NCBI RefSeq assembly: GCF_902498995.1
Contig: NZ_CABVLY010000009.1
Coordinates: 1-64,000 of the forward strand
Source: Burkholderia anthina
GTDB taxonomy: Bacteria; Pseudomonadota; Gammaproteobacteria; Burkholderiales; Burkholderiaceae
DNA length: 64,000 nt
Direction of reading: 5' to 3'
Shown: in pieces, positions 38,206 to 49,504 of the stretch
Layout of the letters: each line of letters starts with the position of its first letter
Numbering within the stretch: position 1 is the stretch's first letter
Translations under genes and position numbers: made by a program
Notes under the pieces: generated by a model
The model's input: only the letters and a program-made list of their open reading frames with translations
Databases searched by the model: none
Told to the model about the DNA's origin: nothing

Positions 38206-38988
38206 ATGATCCTGAAATCCCCCCGCCTGTGGGTCGCGGCGGCTGCCTTTGCAGCGGCACCGGCATTTGCCCAGAACATCGCCGTCGTCAACGGCACGCC
38301 GATTCCGAAGTCGCGCGCCGACGCCATGGTCGCGCAGCTCGTCCAGCAAGGCCAGACCGACAGCCCGCAACTGCAGCAGGCCGTGCGCCAGGAACTCGTG
38401 AACCGCGAAATCCTGATGCAGGAAGCCATCCGCGAAGGCATCCCGAGCCGTCCGGACGTGAAGGCGCAGATCGCCGTCGCGCAACAGACGGTCGTGCTGC
38501 GCTCGATGATCGAGACCTTCCTGAAGAAGAACCAGCCGACCGACGCCGAAGTGAAGGCGCGTTATGACGATCTCGTGAAGACGGCGGGCGGCAACCGCGA
38601 ATACCACCTGCACCACATCCTCGTCGACAGCGAACAGCAGGCGAAGGACCTGATCGCGAAGATCAAGGCCGGCGCGAAGTTCGAAGACCTCGCGAAGCAG
38701 TACTCGAAGGATCCGGGTTCGGGCAAGAACGGCGGCGACCTCGACTGGTCCGATCCGAAGGCGTACGTGCCGGAATTCGCGGCGGCCGCGCAGAAGCTGC
38801 AGAAAGGCCAGATGACCGACGAGCCGGTGAAGACGCAGTTCGGCTGGCACATCATCCGTGTCGACGACATCCGCGACGTCGCACCGCCGCCGTTCGACCA
38901 GGTGAAGGCGCAGATCGCGCAGCAGCTCGTGCAGCAAAAGCTGCAGGCGTTCGAGGAAAACCTGCGCCAGCAGGCAAAGATCCAGTAA
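38206..38988 (+). CDS. Periplasmic peptidyl-prolyl isomerase, parvulin type
   Basis: A 260-residue parvulin-type foldase. A signal peptide (residues 1-22, ending APAFA) directs it to the periplasm. After a SurA-like N-terminal helical part (25-125) the parvulin domain spans about 135-225: YHLHHILVDSEQQAKDLIAK, FEDLAKQYSKDPGSGKNGGDL, and FGWHIIRVDDIR. It assists folding of exported proteins. Glutamine-rich C-terminal helix. A strong terminator follows at 39011. Confidence 0.94.
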   Translation: MILKSPRLWVAAAAFAAAPAFAQNIAVVNGTPIPKSRADAMVAQLVQQGQTDSPQLQQAVRQELVNREILMQEAIREGIPSRPDVKAQIAVAQQTVVLRSMIETFLKKNQPTDAEVKARYDDLVKTAGGNREYHLHHILVDSEQQAKDLIAKIKAGAKFEDLAKQYSKDPGSGKNGGDLDWSDPKAYVPEFAAAAQKLQKGQMTDEPVKTQFGWHIIRVDDIRDVAPPPFDQVKAQIAQQLVQQKLQAFEENLRQQAKIQ

Positions 38989-39010
38989 CGTCGGCGACGC
39001 TCGCCCACGC

Positions 39011-39039
39011 AAAGGCCACTCCAGCGAGTGGCCTTTTTT
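39011..39039 (+). terminator. Rho-independent terminator after the parvulin gene
   Basis: Stem AAGGCCACT/AGTGGCCTT (39012-39020 with 39027-39035), 6-base loop, followed by further T residues to 39039. Confidence 0.92.
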
Positions 39040-39081
39040 CATGCGCGGCTGCTACGCGTTGCCGCGAAGGCCGCACAAAGC

Positions 39082-39105
39082 AAAAGGCCGCTCGAAGCGG
39101 CCTTT
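39082..39105 (-). terminator. Terminator hairpin downstream of the YhbS-like gene
   Basis: Ten-base perfect stem AAAGGCCGCT/AGCGGCCTTT with a 3-base loop; read on the minus strand it continues TTTGCTTTG, so it ends the purL-acetyltransferase transcript. Shares the AGGCC core with the hairpin at 39011, and may work both ways. Confidence 0.8.
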
Positions 39106-39157
39106 CTGTCAGGATGGCGGCATCACGTGCGTGGGCGCACCGAGCCAATACGCCGGC

Positions 39158-39700
39158 TCACACCGACTCGAATGCGTCGTGATAGCGGACGTCGCCCGAC
39201 GGCCGCGGCGCGGTTGCATCGAACGACAGCGCAAGGAAATGCCCGGGCAGCGCGTGCGCAAACACGAGACCATCGAACGGCTTGAAACCGAAGCGCGCGT
39301 AGTACGCGGGATCGCCGAGCACCACACAGCCGCGCGCACCGAGCCTGCGCAACGCGTCGAGCCCCGTGCGCACCAGCCCCGCGCCGATGCTCTGCCGCCA
39401 GCAATCGGGCCGCACCGCGAGCGGCGCGAGCCCGTACCACTGCTGACTGGCGGCCGGCGCACCGCCGATCGACACCGGCGAGAACGCGACGTGGCCGATC
39501 ACGCGCTCGTCGCGCTCCGCGACGAGCGACACGCTGAGCGCACCACCCGCGCGCAGCGCGTCGACGATCCGCCGCTCGAACTGCCCGTGCTGCGGCTCGT
39601 CCGCGAACGCCGCCACGATCACGCGGCCGATCGCATCGACGTCGCTCGCGCGTTCGTCGCGCAGCGTGACGATCTCGACCGGCGCGTGCGGATCGAACAT
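39158..39700 (-). CDS. GNAT N-acetyltransferase, YhbS-like
   Basis: A 180-residue predicted acetyltransferase. It matches the YhbS pattern: VIGHVAFSPV, YGLAPLAVRPDCWRQSIGAG (acetyl-CoA site, with Gln-Ser in place of Gly/Arg-rich residues), and VVLGDPAYYARFGFKP. The substrate is unknown. Its ATG shares one base with the purL stop (TGATG on the minus strand), so it is translated from the purL message. Confidence 0.9.
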   Translation of the reverse strand: MFDPHAPVEIVTLRDERASDVDAIGRVIVAAFADEPQHGQFERRIVDALRAGGALSVSLVAERDERVIGHVAFSPVSIGGAPAASQQWYGLAPLAVRPDCWRQSIGAGLVRTGLDALRRLGARGCVVLGDPAYYARFGFKPFDGLVFAHALPGHFLALSFDATAPRPSGDVRYHDAFESV

Positions 39701-42700
39701 CAGCCGATCCAGCGGCGTGCGTTGCGGAACACGCGCAGCCACGGGCTCGCTTCGCCCCAGCCTTCCGGATGCCAGCTCATCGTGACCGTGCGGTGCACGC
39801 GCTCCATGTGCGGCATCAGCACCGAGAAGCGGCCGTCGGCCGTCGTGACCGACGTGATGCCGGCCGGCGAGCCGTTCGGGTTGAACGGATAGCGCTCGGT
39901 CGCTTCGCCGCGGTGGTCGACGTAGCGCATCGCGACCGCGACGCGATCGATATCGCCCTGCTGCGAGAAGTCCGCATAGCCTTCGCCGTGCGCGACCGCC
40001 ACCGGAATCCGCGAGCCTTCCATCCCCGCGAAGAAGATCGACGGCGACTTCTCCACTTCGACGAACGAGAAGCGCGCCTCGAACTGCTCGGACTTGTTGC
40101 GCGTGAACTTCGGCCATGCTTGCGCGCCCGGGATCATCGACGCGAGGCTCGACAGCATCTGGCAACCGTTGCAGATGCCGAGCGCGAACGTGTCGGGGCG
40201 GGCGAAGAACGCCGAGAACATGTCGGCGAGGTTCGCGTTGAAGCGGATCGTCTTCGCCCAGCCTTCGCCTGCGCCCAGCACGTCGCCGTACGAGAAACCG
40301 CCGCATGCCACCGCGCCCGCGAAATCGGCGAGCGTCGCGCGGCCCGCGAGCAGGTCGCTCATGTGCACGTCGTGCGCGTCGAAGCCCGCGCGGTCGAACG
40401 CGTACGCCGTTTCGAGATGCGAGTTCACGCCCTGCTCGCGCAGGATCGCGACGCGCGGACGTGCGCCCGTCGCGATGAACGGCGCGGCGATGTCGTCGGC
40501 CGGATCGAACGTCAGCACCGGCGAGATGCCCGGGTCGGCCGCGTCGAGCAGCGCGTCGTATTCCGCATCCGCGCAGGCGGGGTTGTCGCGCAGGCGCGCG
40601 ATGCGCCAGCTCACTTCGCCCCATGCGCGGTGGAGTTCGGTGCGCGGCGCGTCGAAGACCTTCTTCGCGTCGCGATACACCTCGATCACGTCGCGATCGT
40701 TGACCGTGCCGATCACGTGCGAGCACGCCGACAGGCCGAACTCGCGCAGTGCGCCGAGCACCGCGTCGCGATCGGCCGCGCGCACCTGCACGACGGCGCC
40801 GAGCTCTTCGGAGAACAGCGCGCGCAGCGTGCGATCCTCGCGACGGCCGCTCGTCTGCTTCGCCCAGTCCTTCGCATCGCCGTAGTCGGATTCGTGATTC
40901 GGGTCGAGCGTCAGCATGTCGACGTTCAGCGACACGCCCGCGTGGCCCGCGAACGCCATTTCGCACACCGTCGCCCACAGGCCGCCGTCCGAGCGGTCGT
41001 GGTAAGCGAGCAGCTTGTCTTGCGTATTGAGCGACTGGATCGCGTTGAAGAAGCGCTTCAGGTCTTCCGGATCGTCGACGTCCGGCGTCGCGTCGCCAAC
41101 CTGCTGCGTGACCTGCGCGAAGATGCTGCCGCCCATCCGGTTCTTGCCGCGGCCGAGATCGATCGCGATCAGCACGCTGTCGCCCGCGTCGGCGATGCGG
41201 CGCAGTTGCGGCGTCAGGTGCCGGCGCACGTCCTCGACCGGCGCGAATGCGGAGATGATCAGCGACACCGGCGACACCACTTCCTTCGCGACGCCCTGCT
41301 CGTCCCACTTGGTCTTCATCGACAGCGAGTCCTTGCCGACCGGGATGCCGATCCCGAGCGCCGGGCACAGCTCCATGCCGATCGCCTTGACGGTGTCGAA
41401 CAGCGCGGCGTCCTCGCCGGCCGTGCCGCAGGCGGCCATCCAGTTCGCCGACAGCTTCAGCTTGTCGAGCGACGCGATGGGCGCGCTCGCGATGTTCGTG
41501 ATCGCTTCGCCGACGGCCATGCGGCCCGATGCCGGTGCGTCGATCACGGCGAGCGGCGTGCGCTCGGCCATCGTCATCGCTTCGCCCTTGAAACCGGCGT
41601 AGTCGAGCGCGGTCACCGCGCAGTCGGCCACCGGCACCTGCCACGGGCCGACCATCTGGTCGCGCACCGACGTGCCGCCGACCGAACGGTCGCCGATCGT
41701 GATCAGGAACGACTTGCTGCCGACCGTCGGGTGCTTCAGCACGTCGACCGCGACTTCCGACAGCGCGATGCCCGTCACGTCGACCGGCGCACGCTCGGTG
41801 GCGACGCGCGCGACGTCGCGATGCATGCGCGGCGGCTTGCCGAGCAGCACGTCCATCGGCATGTCGACCGGGAATTCGTCGGCACCCTTCGCTTCGTCGT
41901 CGACGAGCTGCAGCTGACGTTCGTCGGTCGCGACGCCGACCACCGCGAACGGGCAGCGCTCGCGTGCGCAGATCGCTTCGAAGCGCGGCAGGTCGGCCGG
42001 CGCGATCGCCAGCACATAGCGCTCCTGCGCTTCGTTCGACCAGATTTCGCGCGGCGACAGGCCCGACTCCTCGAGCGCGACCTTGCGCAGCTCGAAGCGC
42101 GCGCCCTTGCCCGCGCCGTCGACGATCTCGGGGAATGCGTTCGACAGGCCGCCCGCGCCGACGTCGTGGATGCTCAGGATCGGGTTTTCCGCGCCGAGCT
42201 GCCAGCAGCCGTTGATCACTTCCTGTGCGCGACGCTCGATTTCCGGGTTGCCGCGCTGCACCGAGTCGAAGTCGAGCTCGGCCGTGTTCGCGCCGGTCGC
42301 CATCGAGCTCGCCGCGCCGCCGCCCATGCCGATCCGCATGCCGGGGCCGCCGATCTGGATCAGCAGCGAGCCTGCCGGCACGTCGTGCTTGTGCGTGTGT
42401 TGATCCGCGATGTTGCCGAGACCGCCCGCGATCATGATCGGCTTGTGATAGCCATGCACCTTCCCGCCGACGTTCTGCTCGTACACGCGGAAGTAGCCGC
42501 CGAGGTTCGGGCGGCCGAATTCGTTGTTGAACGCGGCGCCGCCGAGCGGGCCGTCGATCATGATCTGCAGCGGCGATGCGATGCGGTCCGGGCGGCCGTA
42601 CGGGCCCTGCGCATCGTTCGGGTTGCGCTCGCCGACCGGCTGCGCGGCGTCGCGCGCGTTTTCCCACGACTGGCGTGCGTCCGGCAGATCGAGGTTCGAC

Positions 42701-43764
42701 ACGGTGAAGCCCGTGAGGCCGGCCTTCGGACGCGCGCCGCGGCCCGTCGCGCCTTCGTCGCGGATCTCGCCGCCCGCGCCGGTCGCCGCACCCGGGAACG
42801 GCGAGATCGCCGTCGGGTGGTTGTGCGTCTCGACCTTCATCAGCGTGTGCGTGAGTTCGGTGTGGCGGCCGTAGCGCTCGCCCGGCTCGCCGGCCGCGCC
42901 CGCGTTGCGCGGGAACCAGCGCTCGGCTTCGGCGCCGACCATGATCGACGAGTTGTCCGAATACGCGACGATCGTGCCCTGCGGGCTCAGCTTCTCGGTG
43001 TTGCGGATCATCGCGAACAGCGACATGTCCTGCGCTTCGCCGTCGATCGTCCACTGCGCGTTGAAGATCTTGTGGCGGCAGTGCTCGCTGTTCGCCTGCG
43101 CGAACATCATCAGTTCGACGTCGGTCGGGTTGCGTTCGAGCTTGCGGAACGCGTCGACCAGGTAATCGATCTCGTCGTCGGCGAGCGCGAGGCCCAGCTC
43201 GACGTTCGCGCGCTCGAGCGCGCCGCGGCCGACGCCCAGCACGTCGACGGTCGCGAGCGGCTTGGCCGGCAGTTCGTCGAACAGGTGCTTCGCATCGTCG
43301 CGCGCGGCGACCACGCTTTCGGTCATCCGGTCATGCAGCGCGGCGGCCACGGCCGCACGCGCGTCGTCGGACAGCGCCTTCTTGCCGCCGAGCAGGCCCG
43401 ACTTCAACGTGACCGTGAACTCGACGCCGCGCTCGATGCGGCGCACCTGCGTGAGGCCGCAGTGCTGCGCGATGTCGGTCGCCTTGCTCGCCCACGGCGA
43501 AACCGTGCCGAAGCGCGGCAGCACGACGAAGGTCTCGGCCGTCCCCTTCTCGGTCGCCGGCTCGAACGGCGCGCCGTAGTGCATCAGCGCGTCGATGCGG
43601 GCGCTGTCGTCCGCCGACAGCGGCTCGGCCGCATTGACGAAGTGCAGGAACTGGCCGCGCACCGCGACGATGTTGGCGTCGATTTGCTTGAGCGTGTCGA
43701 GCAGACGGGTTTGACGGAAATCGGAGAGGGCCGAAGCGCCGGGAAAACACGAGAAGTGAGCCAT
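39700..43764 (-). CDS. purL: Phosphoribosylformylglycinamidine synthase
   Basis: A 1354-residue large-type PurL, step four of purine synthesis: FGAR plus glutamine and ATP to FGAM. Order: N-terminal PurS-like domain (1-150), two AIRS-type synthase units (about 170-1030), and the glutaminase (about 1090-1354) with the nucleophile in [13 protein letters not shown] and its His/Glu partners in [14 protein letters not shown]-site glycine motifs such as [16 protein letters not shown] are intact. The start at 43764 ([11 protein letters not shown]) is family-like; the upstream frame is not. An overlapping acetyltransferase gene follows. Confidence 0.97.
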   Translation of the reverse strand: MAHFSCFPGASALSDFRQTRLLDTLKQIDANIVAVRGQFLHFVNAAEPLSADDSARIDALMHYGAPFEPATEKGTAETFVVLPRFGTVSPWASKATDIAQHCGLTQVRRIERGVEFTVTLKSGLLGGKKALSDDARAAVAAALHDRMTESVVAARDDAKHLFDELPAKPLATVDVLGVGRGALERANVELGLALADDEIDYLVDAFRKLERNPTDVELMMFAQANSEHCRHKIFNAQWTIDGEAQDMSLFAMIRNTEKLSPQGTIVAYSDNSSIMVGAEAERWFPRNAGAAGEPGERYGRHTELTHTLMKVETHNHPTAISPFPGAATGAGGEIRDEGATGRGARPKAGLTGFTVSNLDLPDARQSWENARDAAQPVGERNPNDAQGPYGRPDRIASPLQIMIDGPLGGAAFNNEFGRPNLGGYFRVYEQNVGGKVHGYHKPIMIAGGLGNIADQHTHKHDVPAGSLLIQIGGPGMRIGMGGGAASSMATGANTAELDFDSVQRGNPEIERRAQEVINGCWQLGAENPILSIHDVGAGGLSNAFPEIVDGAGKGARFELRKVALEESGLSPREIWSNEAQERYVLAIAPADLPRFEAICARERCPFAVVGVATDERQLQLVDDEAKGADEFPVDMPMDVLLGKPPRMHRDVARVATERAPVDVTGIALSEVAVDVLKHPTVGSKSFLITIGDRSVGGTSVRDQMVGPWQVPVADCAVTALDYAGFKGEAMTMAERTPLAVIDAPASGRMAVGEAITNIASAPIASLDKLKLSANWMAACGTAGEDAALFDTVKAIGMELCPALGIGIPVGKDSLSMKTKWDEQGVAKEVVSPVSLIISAFAPVEDVRRHLTPQLRRIADAGDSVLIAIDLGRGKNRMGGSIFAQVTQQVGDATPDVDDPEDLKRFFNAIQSLNTQDKLLAYHDRSDGGLWATVCEMAFAGHAGVSLNVDMLTLDPNHESDYGDAKDWAKQTSGRREDRTLRALFSEELGAVVQVRAADRDAVLGALREFGLSACSHVIGTVNDRDVIEVYRDAKKVFDAPRTELHRAWGEVSWRIARLRDNPACADAEYDALLDAADPGISPVLTFDPADDIAAPFIATGARPRVAILREQGVNSHLETAYAFDRAGFDAHDVHMSDLLAGRATLADFAGAVACGGFSYGDVLGAGEGWAKTIRFNANLADMFSAFFARPDTFALGICNGCQMLSSLASMIPGAQAWPKFTRNKSEQFEARFSFVEVEKSPSIFFAGMEGSRIPVAVAHGEGYADFSQQGDIDRVAVAMRYVDHRGEATERYPFNPNGSPAGITSVTTADGRFSVLMPHMERVHRTVTMSWHPEGWGEASPWLRVFRNARRWIG

Positions 43765-44093
43765 GGGCTGGACTGACGTCGATGAGTCGCGCGAGGTGGC
43801 GACGTGGGGCGAAAGGAAGGCCGTAATTATACCCGGAAGTCGGTCGTCCCAGACCGGCCGATCGGCACCCGTCATGCACCGCCACGGTGCGCCGGCCTGT
43901 CCGGCGCGCGGGCCAGCGCCGGGCCGCCGCGCGCGGCCGCGGTAGCCGGCGGACGCACGATGGCGAAACCGGATAGGCTCGCGCGGCGCCGTTTCCCGCG
44001 TTTTTGGCGCTATCATTCCCGGTTCACCGGGCCGGAGCCCGTCAGCGAATTCTCACCGGGCGGCGTGCGCGCTGCCCGTCATCGAATCAGTCC
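43765..44093. promoter_or_regulatory. Divergent promoter region, purL and dadA
   Basis: A 329-base gap with no gene. On the minus strand a perfect -10 TATAAT lies at 43831-43826, about 62 bases before the purL ATG, but no good -35 stands at 16-18 bases. On the plus strand TATCAT at 44011-44016 may be a -10 for dadA. No clear PurR box was recognised. Confidence 0.5.
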
Positions 44094-45395
44094 ATGGATG
44101 TCATCGTCATCGGCGGCGGAATCAGCGGCGTCGCCACCGCCTACCAGCTCCGCGCGGCCGGCCATCGCGTGTGCGTGGTCGAACGCCACGCGACCGTCGC
44201 GCAGGGCGCGACCTACGGCGACGGCGGCACGCTGCTGCCGAGCCCGCTCGACGTCTGGTTCGGCCCGACCTTCATGCGCCAGCGCCAGCCGCGCGACAGC
44301 GGCATCGTCTACAAGCCGGGCTTCAACGGCGGCGTGCGCCGCTTCGTCAAGGAACTCGGCGCGCTGCGCGAGCCCGACGCATTCGCCGCACAATACGCGC
44401 GGCTGCGCCCGCTGATCGACGCATCGCGCGAAAGCGTCGCCGACATCGAAACGCGCTTCCAGCTCGAATTCGAGCAGAAACCCGGCATCCTTCACGTCGT
44501 GCGCGACCCGCGCGACTGGGAGGCCCTGCAGCCGGCGCTCGACCTGCTGCGCACGCTCGACCAGCCGTACCGCGTGCTCACCGCCGACGAATGCGCGGCG
44601 CTCGAGCCGTCGGTGCCGGCCGAACCCGGCTTCGCCGGCGGCGTGCTGCTCGAGACCGAACGCACCGGCAACTGCCCGCTGTTCGCGAAACTGGTCAAGC
44701 AGACGCTCGACGAGCACGGCGTCCAGTTCCGCTTTGGCGCGGAGGTCGCCGCGATCCGCGTGGACACCGGCCGCGCCGCGGTCGAGCTCGCGCCGCCCGG
44801 CGGCCGGCACGCGGCCAACGCCCGCGAAGTCGACGTGATTTCGGCCGACGCGATCGTGGTCGCCGCCGGCGCCGGCAGCCCGGTGCTGCTCGAGCGGCTC
44901 GGCTGGCGGCTGCCGCTGCATCCGGTCCGCGCGCATACGCTGACCGCGCCCGTCACCTACGAGGAACACGCGCCGCACCTGAGCGTCGTCGATTCGATCA
45001 AGCGAATCTCGATCACGCGCACGCATCAGCGGTTGCGCGTCGGCGGCGGCGCCGTGCTGCAGAGCCTCGCCGACACCGCGAAGCCGCTGCCCGAGCCGTT
45101 GTCCGAGGCGGCGCTCGCGCTGCTCGGCCAGGCCGTGCACGACTGGGTGCCGGGCGCCGCGAAAATCTCCGCCGCGCTGTCGTGGCAAGGCATGCAATTG
45201 CTGTCGCCGGACGGCCTGCCGGTCGTCGGTCCGACCCCGCATCCGCGCGTCTTCGTCAATTTCGGCCACGGCCCGGCCGGTTGGGCGCTCGCGTGCGGGT
45301 CTGCTAAAGTGGTGACCGACTACCTCGGCGGCGACACGCAGCAGTGGCCTGCCGACACGCTCGCCGCGCTGAGCGCCGCGCGCTTCACGACCTGA
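44094..45395 (+). CDS. dadA: D-amino acid dehydrogenase, FAD-dependent
   Basis: A 433-residue flavoprotein of the DAO family. The FAD motif is IVIGGGISGVATAYQLRAAG (residues 4-23) and the GDGGTLLPSPLD segment follows, as in DadA. C-terminal FAD motif: VNFGHGPAGWALACGSAK. It oxidises D-amino acids, chiefly D-alanine, to keto acids at the inner membrane. No alanine racemase dadX is adjacent, so another amine substrate is possible. The ATG at 44094 is chosen by the conserved MDVIVIGGG. Confidence 0.88.
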   Translation: MDVIVIGGGISGVATAYQLRAAGHRVCVVERHATVAQGATYGDGGTLLPSPLDVWFGPTFMRQRQPRDSGIVYKPGFNGGVRRFVKELGALREPDAFAAQYARLRPLIDASRESVADIETRFQLEFEQKPGILHVVRDPRDWEALQPALDLLRTLDQPYRVLTADECAALEPSVPAEPGFAGGVLLETERTGNCPLFAKLVKQTLDEHGVQFRFGAEVAAIRVDTGRAAVELAPPGGRHAANAREVDVISADAIVVAAGAGSPVLLERLGWRLPLHPVRAHTLTAPVTYEEHAPHLSVVDSIKRISITRTHQRLRVGGGAVLQSLADTAKPLPEPLSEAALALLGQAVHDWVPGAAKISAALSWQGMQLLSPDGLPVVGPTPHPRVFVNFGHGPAGWALACGSAKVVTDYLGGDTQQWPADTLAALSAARFTT

Positions 45396-45446
45396 CCGCC
45401 GCGGGCCCGTCCCGGGCGGCATCCTCCCTGCCGTCACGATCCCGCG

Positions 45447-46991
45447 ATGACCCTTGCCCGCCCGCTTCCCGACTCCACTCCGATCGCGCTGCTGCGCGTC
45501 GCCGACCTGCGTGCGGCCGAGGCCGCCGCGACCGCCGAACTGCCGCCCCACACGCTGATGGGCCGCGCCGGCGCCGCCGCCGCGCGCTGGCTGTCCGAAC
45601 GGGTTGCCGGCGACGAGCGCCCCATCTGGTTCGCAGTCGGCCCGGGCAACAATGGCGGTGACGCACTGGTGGCCGCCGCGCAACTGCAGCAGCTCGGCGT
45701 CGCGACGCAGGCGTGGATGCCTGTACCGGTCAAGCCGGACGATGCGCAATGGGCGCTCGGCCTCGCACGCGCGGCCGGCGTGCCGCTGTCGAGCGAACCG
45801 CCCGCATCGCTCGACGATTACGCATGGGTCGTCGACGGCCTGTTCGGCATCGGCCTCGGCCGTGCGCTCGACGGCCCGTTCGCCGCGCAGGCCGCGCGCA
45901 TCGCCGCGCATGCGCGAAGCGGCGGCCGCGTGCTCGCGCTGGACGTGCCGAGCGGGCTCGACAGCGACACGGGCCGCATCGTCGGCGCCGGCGTCGCGGT
46001 CGCCGCCACGCATACGCTCACCTTCATCGGCGCGAAGCCGGGCCTTTACACGGGCGACGGCCGCGACTTCGCCGGCGAGATCGAGATCGCATCGCTCGAC
46101 GTCGCGCCCCCTGCCGTGCCGGCCGTCGTGCTGAATGCGCCTGCGCGGTTCGCCGCCGCGCTGCCCGCACGCGCGTTCGCATCGCACAAGGGCACGTTCG
46201 GCAGCCTCGCGGTGCTCGGCGGCGACACGGGGATGTGCGGCGCGCCGATCCTCGCCGCGCGTGCCGCGCTGTTCGCAGGCGCCGGCAAGGTGCATGTCGG
46301 CTTCCTCGGCACCGGCGCGCCGCCGTACGATCCGCCGTTTCCCGAACTGATGCTGCATCCGGCCGACGGCCTCGACCTCGATGCGATGTCCGCGATCGCG
46401 GCGGGCTGCGGCCTCGGCACCCGCGAGGCCGCGGCGACGCTCGTGCGCGACGCGCTCGCGCACGACGCGGCCACGCTGCTCGACGCCGACGCGCTGAACC
46501 TCGTCGCGACCCACGCCGACCTCGCGGCCGCCGTTGCCGCTCGCGGCGCGCGCGGCAACGCATGCGTGCTGACGCCGCATCCACTCGAAGCGGCCCGGCT
46601 GCTCGGCACCGACACCGCGTCCGTGCAGCACGACCGGCTGGCCGCGGCGCAGGCGCTCGCCGCGCGCTACGCCGGCATCGTCGTGCTGAAAGGCTCGGGC
46701 ACGGTGATTGCGGCACCCGACGGCCGCGTGACAATCAACCCGACCGGCAACGCGGCGCTCGCCACCGGCGGCACCGGCGACGTGCTCGGCGGCCTGATCG
46801 GCGCGCTGCTCGCACAGCGCGTCGCACCGTACGAAGCCGCGCTCGCGGGCGTCTATCTGCACGGCCTCGCGGCCGACACGCTCACCGCGAACGGCACGGG
46901 GCCGGCCGGCCTCACCGCGGGCGAGCTCGCACCGATGGTACGCACGCTGATCAATCGCCTTTTTTACCCGTCGCCGCGCGCCGACATATAA
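45447..46991 (+). CDS. nnr: Bifunctional NAD(P)H-hydrate repair enzyme
   Basis: A 514-residue YjeF fusion. The N-terminal epimerase domain (about 1-210) has PIWFAVGPGNNGGDALVAAAQ and LALDVPSGLDSDTG; the C-terminal ADP-dependent dehydratase (about 230-505) has ARAFASHKGTFGSLAVLGGD and the closing ATGGTGDVLGGLIGALLA. Together they convert damaged NAD(P)H hydrates back to NAD(P)H. A 51-base gap follows dadA on the same strand, and pgi follows by 111 bases. Confidence 0.95.
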   Translation: MTLARPLPDSTPIALLRVADLRAAEAAATAELPPHTLMGRAGAAAARWLSERVAGDERPIWFAVGPGNNGGDALVAAAQLQQLGVATQAWMPVPVKPDDAQWALGLARAAGVPLSSEPPASLDDYAWVVDGLFGIGLGRALDGPFAAQAARIAAHARSGGRVLALDVPSGLDSDTGRIVGAGVAVAATHTLTFIGAKPGLYTGDGRDFAGEIEIASLDVAPPAVPAVVLNAPARFAAALPARAFASHKGTFGSLAVLGGDTGMCGAPILAARAALFAGAGKVHVGFLGTGAPPYDPPFPELMLHPADGLDLDAMSAIAAGCGLGTREAAATLVRDALAHDAATLLDADALNLVATHADLAAAVAARGARGNACVLTPHPLEAARLLGTDTASVQHDRLAAAQALAARYAGIVVLKGSGTVIAAPDGRVTINPTGNAALATGGTGDVLGGLIGALLAQRVAPYEAALAGVYLHGLAADTLTANGTGPAGLTAGELAPMVRTLINRLFYPSPRADI

Positions 46992-47102
46992 CGCCGCTAT
47001 ACTGAGTGCCCCGCCGCACGGCGGGCCCGCTCGTCCGCCGGCCTTCCGATCCCGATGCGCCGGCGCGGCATTCCTCCCGATTCACGCTTCACTCGAACCG
47101 CC

Positions 47103-48725
47103 ATGACGCTGAATTCGCTCCCCGCCTGGACTGCCCTTCAATCCCACTTCGAACAGATCCGCCATGCGCGGCTGCGCGACTGGTTCGCGCCGGAAAACGA
47201 CCACGCACCGACCCGCGCCGAACGCTTCACGATCCCGGGCGGCGGCCTCGCGGCCGATTTCTCGAAGAACCGCATCAACGACGACACGCTGCGCCTGCTC
47301 GTGCAACTGGCCCGCGAAGCGGGCATCGAAGCGCGCCGCGACGCCATGTTCGCCGGCGAGATCGTCAACCCGACCGAAGGTCGCGCCGCGCTGCACACGG
47401 CATTGCGCGCGACCGACCCGCAAGCGCCGTTCCATGCGCAGGTCAGCGCCGAGCGCGCGAAGATGGCGACCTTCGCACGCGCCGTGCGCAGCGGCGCGTG
47501 GACGGGCTACACGGGCAAACGCATCCGCCACGTGATCAATATCGGCATCGGCGGATCGGATCTCGGGCCGAAGATGGTCACGCACGCGCTGCACCACGTC
47601 GCGACGCCCGACATCTCGACGCACTTCGTGTCGAACGTCGACGGCGCCGATCTCGCGCGCGTGCTCGAACAGGTCGATCCGGAAGAAACGCTCGCGATCA
47701 TCGTGTCGAAAACCTTCACGACGCTCGAGACGATGACGAACGCGCGCTCGCTGCGCGACTGGTTCGTCGCGCGCGGCTGCCCGGAAGATGCGCTCGCGAA
47801 GCACTTCGTCGGCGTGTCGGCCAACCCGGCCGAAGTCGTGAAGTTCGGCATCGCGGCCGACAACGTGTTCGAAATGTGGGACTGGGTCGGCGGCCGCTAT
47901 TCGCTGTGGTCGGCGGTCGGCCTGTCGATCATGATCGCGATCGGACCGGAACAGTTCGACGAACTGCTCGCCGGCGCGAACGACATGGATCGTCATTTCC
48001 GCGAAGCGCCGCTCGAACGCAACCTGCCGGTGCTGCTCGGCCTGATCGGCATCTGGTATCGCAACTTCTTCGGCTCGCAGAGCTATCTCGTCGCGCCGTA
48101 TTCGGAAGCGCTGCACTACCTGCCGTCGTACCTGCAGCAGCTCGAGATGGAAAGCAACGGCAAGTCCGCGCGTCTGGACGGCACGTTCGTCGATTACCCG
48201 ACATCGGCCGTCACGTGGGGCGAGCCGGGCACCAACGGCCAGCATGCGTTCTTCCAGATGCTGCACCAGGGCCCGACGATCGTGCCGATCGACTTCGTCG
48301 CGGTGCTGACGCCCGAGCATCCACTCGCGAGCCATCATCCGAAGCTGCTCGCGAACTGCTTCGCGCAGAGCGAAGCGCTGATGCTCGGCCGCACGCTCGA
48401 CGAAGCGCGCAAGGTCGCCGGCCCCGGCAAGGAAGCGCTCGCACCGCACCTCACGTTCCCCGGCAACCGCCCGACGACGACGCTGCTCGTCGACGCGCTG
48501 ACGCCGCGCACGCTCGGCGCGCTGATCGCGCTGTACGAGCACAAGGTGCTGGTGCAAGCGACGGTGTGGGACATCAATCCGTTCGACCAGTGGGGCGTCG
48601 AGCTCGGCAAGATTCTCGGCAAGGTCGTCGAAGCCGACCTGTCGGCCGAGTCGGTCGACCCCGCGAAGCACGATTCGTCGACCACCGCGCTGATCGAGCG
48701 CGCACGTGCGGCGCTCAAGCGCTGA
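47103..48725 (+). CDS. pgi: Glucose-6-phosphate isomerase
   Basis: A 540-residue Pgi interconverting glucose-6-P and fructose-6-P. Motifs: [19 protein letters not shown], the catalytic-loop region [35 protein letters not shown] (with catalytic His), and [15 protein letters not shown]. Full length. The ATG at 47103 precedes [12 protein letters not shown], the family's start. It ends at a long hairpin (48745-48783) before the convergent ABC gene. Confidence 0.97.
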   Translation: MTLNSLPAWTALQSHFEQIRHARLRDWFAPENDHAPTRAERFTIPGGGLAADFSKNRINDDTLRLLVQLAREAGIEARRDAMFAGEIVNPTEGRAALHTALRATDPQAPFHAQVSAERAKMATFARAVRSGAWTGYTGKRIRHVINIGIGGSDLGPKMVTHALHHVATPDISTHFVSNVDGADLARVLEQVDPEETLAIIVSKTFTTLETMTNARSLRDWFVARGCPEDALAKHFVGVSANPAEVVKFGIAADNVFEMWDWVGGRYSLWSAVGLSIMIAIGPEQFDELLAGANDMDRHFREAPLERNLPVLLGLIGIWYRNFFGSQSYLVAPYSEALHYLPSYLQQLEMESNGKSARLDGTFVDYPTSAVTWGEPGTNGQHAFFQMLHQGPTIVPIDFVAVLTPEHPLASHHPKLLANCFAQSEALMLGRTLDEARKVAGPGKEALAPHLTFPGNRPTTTLLVDALTPRTLGALIALYEHKVLVQATVWDINPFDQWGVELGKILGKVVEADLSAESVDPAKHDSSTTALIERARAALKR

Positions 48726-48744
48726 CACGACGCGCGATGCGCAT

Positions 48745-48783
48745 GCCGGCCGCACGGGGGTGAAACGCGCCTGCGCGGCCGGC
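48745..48783. terminator. Hairpin between convergent pgi and ABC ATPase genes
   Basis: GCCGGCCGC (48745-48753) pairs with GCGGCCGGC (48775-48783) across a 21-base loop. No T-run, so it is a weak candidate for two-way termination. Confidence 0.4.
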
Positions 48784-48802
48784 GAAGCAATGCAATGCGG
48801 TG

Positions 48803-49504
48803 CTACGCCGCGTGCGGAGCGGTGATGCGTCCGGCTTCGATCGTCACCGTCGTCTCGCAGCGCCGCGCGAGTTCGGTATCGTGCGTGACGAGCACGAGCG
48901 TTGCGCCGTGCGTGCGATTCAACTCGAACATCAGGTCGATGACCGCGTGCCCCGTCGCTGCGTCCAGGCTGCCGGTCGGCTCATCCGCGAACAGGATCGC
49001 CGGTCGCGTGACGAACGCGCGTGCGAGCGCGACACGCTGCTGCTCGCCCCCCGACAGCAGCTTCGGATAATGCGCGGTGCGTTCGGCGAGGCCGACCTGC
49101 ACGAGCAGCGCGCGCGCACGCTCGGCCGCCTCGCGCGCACTGATGCCGCCCTGCAGTTCGAGCGGCAGCATCACGTTTTCGAGCGCCGTCAGGTGCGGCA
49201 TCAACTGGAACGACTGGAACACGAAGCCGACCGCGCCATTGCGCAGCGCGGCACGCTCGTCCTCGTCGAGCGGGTCGAGCGCGCGGCCGAGCAGGCGAAC
49301 CGTGCCGCTCGTCGCGCTGTCCAACCCCGCGAGCAGGCCGAGCAGCGTCGATTTGCCCGACCCCGACGCACCGACGATCGCGAGGCTGCTGCCGGGCCGC
49401 ACCGCGAGCGTGATGCCGTCGAGGATCGTCAGTTCGCCCGTCGCGTCGGCGACTCGCTTGCACACGTCATGGACTTCGATGATCGGATCGGTAATCTTGA
49501 ACAT
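48803..49504 (-). CDS. ybbA: ABC transporter ATP-binding protein, LolD/YbbA-like
   Basis: A 233-residue ATPase subunit. Walker A is GASGSGKSTLLGLLAGLD, the Q-loop VFQSFQLMPHLTALENV, the signature LSGGEQQRVALARAF and Walker B ILFADEPTGSLD. The type resembles YbbA/LolD/MacB partners, which work with FtsX-like permeases. No permease gene is near, unlike enteric ybbA-ybbP. It is transcribed away from tesA, and the two start codons share the same CATG. Confidence 0.9.
   Translation of the reverse strand: MFKITDPIIEVHDVCKRVADATGELTILDGITLAVRPGSSLAIVGASGSGKSTLLGLLAGLDSATSGTVRLLGRALDPLDEDERAALRNGAVGFVFQSFQLMPHLTALENVMLPLELQGGISAREAAERARALLVQVGLAERTAHYPKLLSGGEQQRVALARAFVTRPAILFADEPTGSLDAATGHAVIDLMFELNRTHGATLVLVTHDTELARRCETTVTIEAGRITAPHAA

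Noticed and set aside
39769..43776. A 1335-codon open frame on the plus strand opposite purL
   Set aside because: It mirrors the codon pattern of a GC-rich gene on the other strand, is full of Arg/Ala/His without any domain, and purL is certain. It is a shadow.
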